Translations under genes and position numbers: made by a program
Shown here: positions 27,638-32,814 of the stretch, piece by piece
How positions within the stretch are numbered: position 1 is the stretch's first letter
How the letters are laid out: the number at the start of each line of letters is the position of its first letter
Source of the DNA: Burkholderiaceae bacterium
GTDB lineage: Bacteria; Pseudomonadota; Gammaproteobacteria; Burkholderiales; Burkholderiaceae_C
Reading direction: 5' to 3'
DNA length: 32,814 nt
NCBI GenBank assembly: GCA_031285125.1
Contig: JAITWT010000074.1
Span: forward strand, 1 to 32,814
The notes under the pieces: generated by a model
Told to the model about the DNA's origin: nothing
The model's input: only the letters and a program-made list of their open reading frames with translations
Database searches by the model: none

Positions 27638-29413
27638 TCAAGAAGGACACGCTGCGGGCATGTCCTTTTCTTGCACACCGGCCTTGCGCAACCAATCCTT
27701 GGCTTGCGTGCAGTCTTGCGGAACGCCTTGGCCTTTTGCATACATCCTGCCCAATCTGTCTTGCGCAGGAGCATATCCTTGTGTGGCAGCCTTACGATAC
27801 CAGAGTACCGCCTGAACATCGTCCTTGGGAACGCCCCGGCCATTCTCGTACATCACGCCCAGGTTATTTTGGGCGTTGACATACCCACTCATAGCAGCCT
27901 TACGGAACCAGGATGCGGCCTGGACATCGTCACGGGGAACACCCCAGCCCTGTGCGTACATGAAGCCAAGGTTGTTTTGCGCCCGGCCTTCTTTCTGGCT
28001 CGCGGATTTGCGAAACCAGGACAAGGCCAGGGCATAGTCTTTGGGTACACCACGGCCCTGCGCATACATAAAGCCAAGGTCATTTTGAGCATCGGCATAG
28101 CCCTGTTCAGCCGCTTTGCGGTACCAAAACGCAGCTTGCCCCTCGTCCCGGGCAATTCCCTGGCCTTTTTCATACATCATGCCAAGGTTGTATTGGGCTT
28201 TAGGATCTCCTTTTTCAGCCGCAGTGCGATATCCAGAGGCGGTCGGTGCAGTGTCGGCCTCTCTTGGTTCAACGGCCTTGCGGTCTGGAGGTTCCGTCTG
28301 AGCGGAGCCTTTGGCAACGCTTTGGCCTCTTTCTCTTTCCATCTCGCCCGGCTTGCCGGGAGCGCCCATACCCTTTTGCTCAACGGCTTTGCGACCCACG
28401 GTTTCGGCGGGGGCCATGCCTCGCGCAACGCTTTGGCCTCTTTCCATCTCGCCCGGCTTGCTGGGAGCACCCATACCCTTTTGCTCAACGGCTTTGCGGC
28501 CCACGGTTTCGGTGGGGGCAGTGCCTCGCGCAATGCTTTGGCCTCTTTCCATCCCGGCTGGCCTGTTGGGCGTCGTCAGATCTCTTTGTTCGACCGTCTT
28601 GCGATTCAAGATTTCGGTTTGTGCAACGCCTTTAGCGGCGCTTGGGCCTCTTTCCATCTCGCCCGGCTTGCTGGGAGCGCCCAGACCCTTTTGCTCAGCG
28701 GCTTTGCGACCCACGGTTTCGGTGGGCACCTCGCCTCGGGTCACGCTTTGGCCTCTTTGCATCTCGCCAGGCCTGCTGGGTGCGCTGAAATCTCTGGGTT
28801 CGACAGCTTTGCGACCCACGGTTTCGATGGGTGGCGCGACTTTGGCAACGCTTGGACCCTTCTCTTGGGCCGCGAAATCCCTCGGTTCAGCGGGATTGCG
28901 ATCTACGGTTTCAGTCCCTCTGGCAACGGCTCGGCCTCCCCCCATCGCACTCAGTCTGGATCGCGCGCCAGCATCCCCTTGTTCAGCAGCCTTGCGATAC
29001 CAGGAGAGCGCTTCTTCCGCGTCTCTGGGAATGCCGCGGCCCTTCTCGTACATCACGCCAAGGTTGTATTGGGCGCCGACATCTCCTTGTTCAGCCGCTT
29101 TACGCAGCCAAGAAACCGCTTGCGCATCGTCCCGGGCGACGCCCCGGCCTCTTGCATACATCATGCCCAGGTTGTATTCAGCGGCAGGGTAGCCTTGTTC
29201 CGCGGCCTTGCTGAACCAGGACAGCGCTTGTTCATAGTTCTTGGCCACGCCCCAACCCCCTGCATACATCAGGCCCATGCTGTTTTGAGCCGCAGGATCA
29301 CCCTGCTGCGCAGAGGCGCTGTAATCGGCCAGGAGTGGCACTCGATTGATTTGCGCGAAAACCGGGGCACAAAGACAAACCGCAAGTAGCGCGGGAGGAA
29401 CAAAGTTTTTCAT
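27638..29413 (-). CDS. Secreted Sel1-repeat (TPR-like) protein interrupted by a tandem repeat insert
   Basis: The chosen start is ATG 29413, giving MKNFVPPALLAVCLCAPVFA, a clean signal peptide with cleavage before Q; the track's start 15 bases earlier spoils it. The protein is 591 aa. Three full Sel1 repeats (pattern AEQG-AQYNLG-MYxxGxGVxRDxxQAxxWxRKA) and a fourth broken one precede a region of about 220 residues made of 35-residue tandem repeats. Five further Sel1 repeats follow, ending with GVQEKDMPAACPS. Sel1 solenoids mediate protein contacts, often in periplasmic or host-interaction settings. The partner is unknown. The long antisense frame on the plus strand is a shadow of the repeats. 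Confidence 0.85.
   Translation of the reverse strand: MKNFVPPALLAVCLCAPVFAQINRVPLLADYSASAQQGDPAAQNSMGLMYAGGWGVAKNYEQALSWFSKAAEQGYPAAEYNLGMMYARGRGVARDDAQAVSWLRKAAEQGDVGAQYNLGVMYEKGRGIPRDAEEALSWYRKAAEQGDAGARSRLSAMGGGRAVARGTETVDRNPAEPRDFAAQEKGPSVAKVAPPIETVGRKAVEPRDFSAPSRPGEMQRGQSVTRGEVPTETVGRKAAEQKGLGAPSKPGEMERGPSAAKGVAQTEILNRKTVEQRDLTTPNRPAGMERGQSIARGTAPTETVGRKAVEQKGMGAPSKPGEMERGQSVARGMAPAETVGRKAVEQKGMGAPGKPGEMERERGQSVAKGSAQTEPPDRKAVEPREADTAPTASGYRTAAEKGDPKAQYNLGMMYEKGQGIARDEGQAAFWYRKAAEQGYADAQNDLGFMYAQGRGVPKDYALALSWFRKSASQKEGRAQNNLGFMYAQGWGVPRDDVQAASWFRKAAMSGYVNAQNNLGVMYENGRGVPKDDVQAVLWYRKAATQGYAPAQDRLGRMYAKGQGVPQDCTQAKDWLRKAGVQEKDMPAACPS
28259..28915 (-). repeat. Array of seven degenerate 105-bp (35-aa) repeats inside the Sel1 gene
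   Basis: Units begin TETVDR, IETVGR, TETVGR, TEILNR, TETVGR, AETVGR and TEPPDR. Inner units are spaced exactly 35 residues; the sixth is 37 because of an added Glu-Arg, and the first is shortened to 29. The shared core is ETVGRKAVEQKG-GAPSKPGEMERGQSVARG. The insert is basic/polar and Pro/Gly-rich, probably disordered. Units four to six are most alike, suggesting recent duplication. Not a known domain to me. Confidence 0.9.
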
Positions 29414-29844
29414 AGTAGTGAACACCATCAGGAAAAAACTACGTATTCAGATACCGAGATCGATTATTGTGTTAAATGCTCGGTACATGCTATCGGACAA
29501 ACACCGCCAGCTGCCGGTACGGTAAACACCGTGCCGTCAAAAAACCGCTGACTGGCGGCTCCTGGCTCCTGCAAACTTTATAGGTATAAATAAGGCACTA
29601 GACTCAGTTAGGCCATACATATATCTGATTAATGGTACCGCAGTTTGTACCGTTTGACCAGTTATTTTAGAAACGATGTTCCCAAAAAAGCACGACTGTC
29701 TCCTGCTTCATGGCGCATTCGGGCGGGCACACCGCAGGCTCGCGCAAGTGGCAAAAAGTGTGCTTGACCTTGCTGCGCAGATCGCGCCGTAAGCGACAAT
29801 GGCGACTTCCTCTCCCTATCGATATCTTCTTTTTGTTGCGCGCC
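29414..29844. other. 431-bp divergent spacer between Sel1 and DUF349 genes
   Basis: AT-rich in the middle. CGGTAC appears at 29481 and 29515 and its complement GTACCG at 29635 and 29647; an 8-bp hairpin (GGTACGGT/ACCGTGCC) lies at about 29516-29535. Both divergent promoters must lie here, but no convincing -35/-10 pair was fixed. If the DUF349 gene began at the track's ATG 29710, its end would be coding. Confidence 0.5.
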
Positions 29845-32700
29845 GTGACTTCCAGTTCATCCAAATCCCACGATCTCCAGGCCCTTGATGCGCTCACCGG
29901 CGGTGCCTTCACTGCGCCCACCTCCAGCGAGCGTGCGCAGCGCATCCGCGATTGGTTGGCCAGGCATCCCCCAGTCGAGCAATTGCAGGAAGTGTTCCGG
30001 GAACTCAGCGGCCGCGACAAGGGCGCGGCGCGTCCCGTGCGCGAACGCCTGGATGAGTTTAAACGCGCCAAAGGCCAGGAACAGCTGGCCGTCGAATGGG
30101 GTGAAAAAGCCCGCACTTTGCTCGGTCAGCCGCGTCTGAACATTGCCGATGCCTTGGCGTGGCAACGCGATGCCGCCAAGGCGGGTGCGCCCCTGTCGCG
30201 CGAGCCGCTGACTGCGTTGCGCATTCAGTTGACTGAGCGCATCAAAGGAATCGAAGATTTGCAGCTGCGCGTGCAAGTGCATCGCGAAGCCGCGGTGCTG
30301 CTGGCGCAGCGGCTGGAAGTCCTTTCCACCAAGCCGTGGCAAGAAGCGCAAAACGTGGCCAGCGATCTGAGTGCCGATGTCGAGCATTGGAAACAACAGG
30401 TGGCCGAATTCGCCGTGGACCCGAATTGGAATAGCCTGGATCCGCGCTTTGCTCTGCAACTGGAGGCCTCGCGCGGCCAGCTTCAAGCGGTCTCCGAGGC
30501 TTTTCACAGTGCGCTGACGCTGGCTGCTGTTGCTGCGGCCAATCCCACCGCGCCGCTGCCGCCGGTGCCCGTGTGGGCTGACGAACTGAGCGCCGCACGC
30601 GGCTTGGCGACCGAGCCCAAGGAACCGTCCGCGCCGCGCACACCCAGGATCGATCCGGCCCAGCGCGCCGCGGCCAACCAAGCCGTCCACACCGCACTCG
30701 CGCATCTCCAACAAGAAACCGCAGAAGGCCACGGCAAGGCCAGCACCAGCGCAGCGGCAGCCTTGCGCGCGGCGCTCAAGGAATACGGGCGCTTCATCGA
30801 GCCCGCGCTCGATTCACAAATCCACGCTGCGCTCATCGCCGCGGGCGAACTCGAAGGCTGGCAGCGCTGGGGCGCTGACAAGATCCGTGAGGAATTGGTG
30901 GCCAAAGCCGAAGCGCTGCTTCAGCGCCCGGAAGGGCAGGCCCTGGGCGGGCGCAAGATGCAGGAAAACATACGTGCCTTGCGTGAGCAATGGAAACAAG
31001 CTGACCAGGGTGGCGTGCCCAATCACGCGCTGTGGAAGCGTTTTGACCAGGCCTGCAATGAAGCGCACAAGGTGGTCGAGACCTGGCTCGAAAAGATGCG
31101 CACCGACGCCCAAGCACACCGTGCCACGCGCGAGGCGCTGATCAAAGAAGTTAATGCCTGGGCCGCCGCGCACGCCAATAACGCCGACAGTGCCGGCCTC
31201 AAGGCCAGCCACCGCATGGCGCACCAATTCGCCGAGCGCTGGCGCGACGCCGGCCACGTCGGCGAGAAAGTTTTCGCTGAATTGCAGCCGCTGTGGAATG
31301 AAGCGCTCGCCGCCGTGCGCGCGCCGGTCGAAACGGCGCAAAAAGCCAGCATCGAACGCCGCCGCGCGCTGATCGAGGAAGCGCGCCAACTGGGTTCGGC
31401 CCCGGCATTGCGCATCGACGCGATCCGCGCGCTCCAACAGCGTTGGCAGAGCGAAGCGCAGAGCGTGCCGCTGGAGCGCCGCCAAGAACAAAAGCTCTGG
31501 GATGCTTTCCGCGCGCCGATCGACGAAGCGTTCAATCGCAAGACCGCCGAACGCGAAAAGGCGGCTGCCGCCACCAGCGAGCACGACCGCCGCGTGCTCG
31601 AAGCCGCCAAGGCGCTCGAAGCCGCCAACGCCGGCGGCGATGCACAAGCCATCCGCGCGGCGATGACCGCGCTTGAAGCGGCGCTGCACGGGCAGGCGCC
31701 AGCGGTTGCACCGACTGCACCCGCCGCACCCGCCGAACCTGCATCGGCTGCGCCTGTAGCCGATACCGACGCCGACGCCAGCAAAACAGATACGCCGGCC
31801 CCTGCCGATTCCACGGCCAGCGCGGCTACGGACGCTTCTGCCGCCTCCGATGCTTCGGTCAGCACCGCCGACACCGCTGCAAACGATACGCCGCAAGCGC
31901 AAAGCGCATCTGAAGAAAACGTGCCCACCGAAAGCACGCCCGCCACGGCAACCGCTGAGCCCGCAGCACCTGCCGCGGCCCCGCCGCCGCCCAAACGCGT
32001 CATCGCGGTACGCGGCGACGACCGCCCCGGCGCCAAGCGCCCTGAATTGGCCTCGACAACGCGCGGCGGCCGGCCCGATGCCCGTGACGGGCGCGACGGA
32101 CGCAATGGCCGCGATAGCCGCTCCCCGCGCGGGGGCGATCGAGACGAGCGCACCAGCCGCTTTGGCGACCGCTCGGGCGGCCGCGCCCGCCCGGGTACTG
32201 CTGAGTTGCGCGAACGCGAGCCGCGTCCTCCGCGCCTGGGCGATACGGCTTTCCGCGCCCAGCGCGAAGCGATTGAACACGCGCAAGCCGCATTGCGCAA
32301 ACTCCAGGCGCAGGCGCACGGCGAGGCGCTCGCCCAACTCATCGCCGCCTGGGCGCAACGCGACGCCGGGCAACTGCCCAGTGCGCAGGAACTGGGCCAC
32401 GCCGTCAATGCTTCGGCGCGCAACCGCTGGGCACAAACCCTCTCGGCCGCGCCGCGTGCCGATACGGCCGCCGAGGCTTCCGAGGCGCTGCTGCGTCTGG
32501 AAATGGCGGCGCAAGTCCCCACGCCCGCGAACGAACTCGACGCACGGCGTGCACTGCAATTGAAACTGCTCACGCGCCGGGGCGATCCCTCCCCCCAGCA
32601 GACCTGGCGTGACGATGCCGCCAAGGTGCTCGCCTGCGCCCATGACGAAGCCAGTGCCAAGCGCCTGCAAAGCGTGCTCAAGGCGCTGTTGCGCCAGTAA
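29845..32700 (+). CDS. DUF349 protein with coiled-coil body and Arg/Gly-rich disordered region
   Basis: The start is uncertain. GTG 29845 (VTSSSSKSHDLQALDAL) is preferred, giving 951 aa, because the stretch from ATG 29710 reads as Arg/Trp-rich non-conserved sequence; neither has a good ribosome-binding site. The first 600 residues are charged and helical, with DUF349-type units such as IREELVAKAEALLQ, NHALWKRFDQACNEAH and PLWNEALAAVRAPVE. Residues about 615-715 are Ala/Pro/Asp/Thr-rich. Residues about 720-790 are Arg/Gly/Asp-rich (GRDGRNGRDSRSPRGGDRDE) like RGG-box RNA-binding tails. A helical C-terminal domain follows. DUF349 proteins have no settled function; the RGG-like tract hints at nucleic-acid binding, by inference only. 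Confidence 0.8.
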   Translation: MTSSSSKSHDLQALDALTGGAFTAPTSSERAQRIRDWLARHPPVEQLQEVFRELSGRDKGAARPVRERLDEFKRAKGQEQLAVEWGEKARTLLGQPRLNIADALAWQRDAAKAGAPLSREPLTALRIQLTERIKGIEDLQLRVQVHREAAVLLAQRLEVLSTKPWQEAQNVASDLSADVEHWKQQVAEFAVDPNWNSLDPRFALQLEASRGQLQAVSEAFHSALTLAAVAAANPTAPLPPVPVWADELSAARGLATEPKEPSAPRTPRIDPAQRAAANQAVHTALAHLQQETAEGHGKASTSAAAALRAALKEYGRFIEPALDSQIHAALIAAGELEGWQRWGADKIREELVAKAEALLQRPEGQALGGRKMQENIRALREQWKQADQGGVPNHALWKRFDQACNEAHKVVETWLEKMRTDAQAHRATREALIKEVNAWAAAHANNADSAGLKASHRMAHQFAERWRDAGHVGEKVFAELQPLWNEALAAVRAPVETAQKASIERRRALIEEARQLGSAPALRIDAIRALQQRWQSEAQSVPLERRQEQKLWDAFRAPIDEAFNRKTAEREKAAAATSEHDRRVLEAAKALEAANAGGDAQAIRAAMTALEAALHGQAPAVAPTAPAAPAEPASAAPVADTDADASKTDTPAPADSTASAATDASAASDASVSTADTAANDTPQAQSASEENVPTESTPATATAEPAAPAAAPPPPKRVIAVRGDDRPGAKRPELASTTRGGRPDARDGRDGRNGRDSRSPRGGDRDERTSRFGDRSGGRARPGTAELREREPRPPRLGDTAFRAQREAIEHAQAALRKLQAQAHGEALAQLIAAWAQRDAGQLPSAQELGHAVNASARNRWAQTLSAAPRADTAAEASEALLRLEMAAQVPTPANELDARRALQLKLLTRRGDPSPQQTWRDDAAKVLACAHDEASAKRLQSVLKALLRQ

Positions 32701-32814
32701 AGCCTCGGTGGAATTTTTCGTAAAGCATGACGGCTTCTGCCCCTTGCTGCTTGTGAAATACAGATATCAATAGAAATACGAAAGGGAATGCGAAGGCCAA
32801 CGCAGTCATCGTTT
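32701..32814. other. Non-coding tail at the window edge
   Basis: The last 114 bases after the DUF349 stop are AT-richer. No gene start, clear terminator or repeat is visible before the window ends. Confidence 0.5.

Noticed and set aside
27671-29389. 572-codon plus-strand ORF opposite the Sel1 gene
   Set aside because: It follows the period of the Sel1 and 35-aa repeats in mirror image, with no signal, ribosome-binding site or family motif; the minus frame has a signal peptide and clear Sel1 repeats.
29710-29844. N-terminal extension of the DUF349 protein from ATG 29710
   Set aside because: Encodes an Arg/Trp-rich stretch with no ribosome-binding site and unlike the helical body; kept only as an alternative start.

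Overview
The window looks like a chromosomal segment of a high-GC betaproteobacterium, most likely Burkholderiales-like. This rests on gene order (a glyA-nrdR-fimT block, a hup/hox-hyp cluster ordered as in Ralstonia-type H2 oxidisers) and on protein resemblance. No genus is claimed because no search was run.

Bases 1-18931 form a nearly continuous plus-strand hydrogen-oxidation island. It opens with an H2-sensing module: the 3' part of the regulatory hydrogenase small subunit (hupU/hoxB), its large subunit (hupV/hoxC) and a soluble histidine kinase (hupT/hoxJ). A 306-bp spacer follows with a well-spaced sigma-54 -24/-12 promoter and candidate upstream activator/IHF elements. Behind it lies a translationally coupled run: the Tat-exported, membrane-anchored, six-cysteine (oxygen-tolerant, group 1d type) uptake hydrogenase hupSL, its cytochrome b hupC, the maturation genes hupDFGHIJK, the general cofactor genes hypABFCDE, and the nickel permease hoxN. 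Together these genes would sense H2, switch on the operon, import nickel, build the NiFe(CN)2CO site, export the enzyme and feed electrons to quinone. The NtrC-type regulator (hoxA/hupR) is not in the window and may lie just upstream.

Bases 19130-23030 are a minus-strand housekeeping block: an orphan FimT/GspH pseudopilin, nrdR, glyA with a ZTP (pfl) riboswitch in its leader, a rho-independent terminator, and a membrane-anchored lytic transglycosylase with a near-consensus sigma-70 promoter about 390 bp upstream and a hairpin-rich leader.

Bases 23593-32700 hold three large proteins with lower-complexity segments: a 1236-aa AsmA-like DUF748 envelope protein (+), a secreted Sel1-repeat protein interrupted by a 35-residue tandem repeat array (-), and a 951-aa DUF349 protein with an Ala/Pro-rich then Arg/Gly-rich disordered region (+). 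Intergenic regions here carry several palindromes. No rRNA, tRNA, CRISPR array, insertion sequence or phage gene was recognised. The hydrogenase system belongs to a known class; the less ordinary signals are the riboswitch architecture, the transglycosylase leader, the repeat-interrupted Sel1 protein and the chromosomal junction at fimT.
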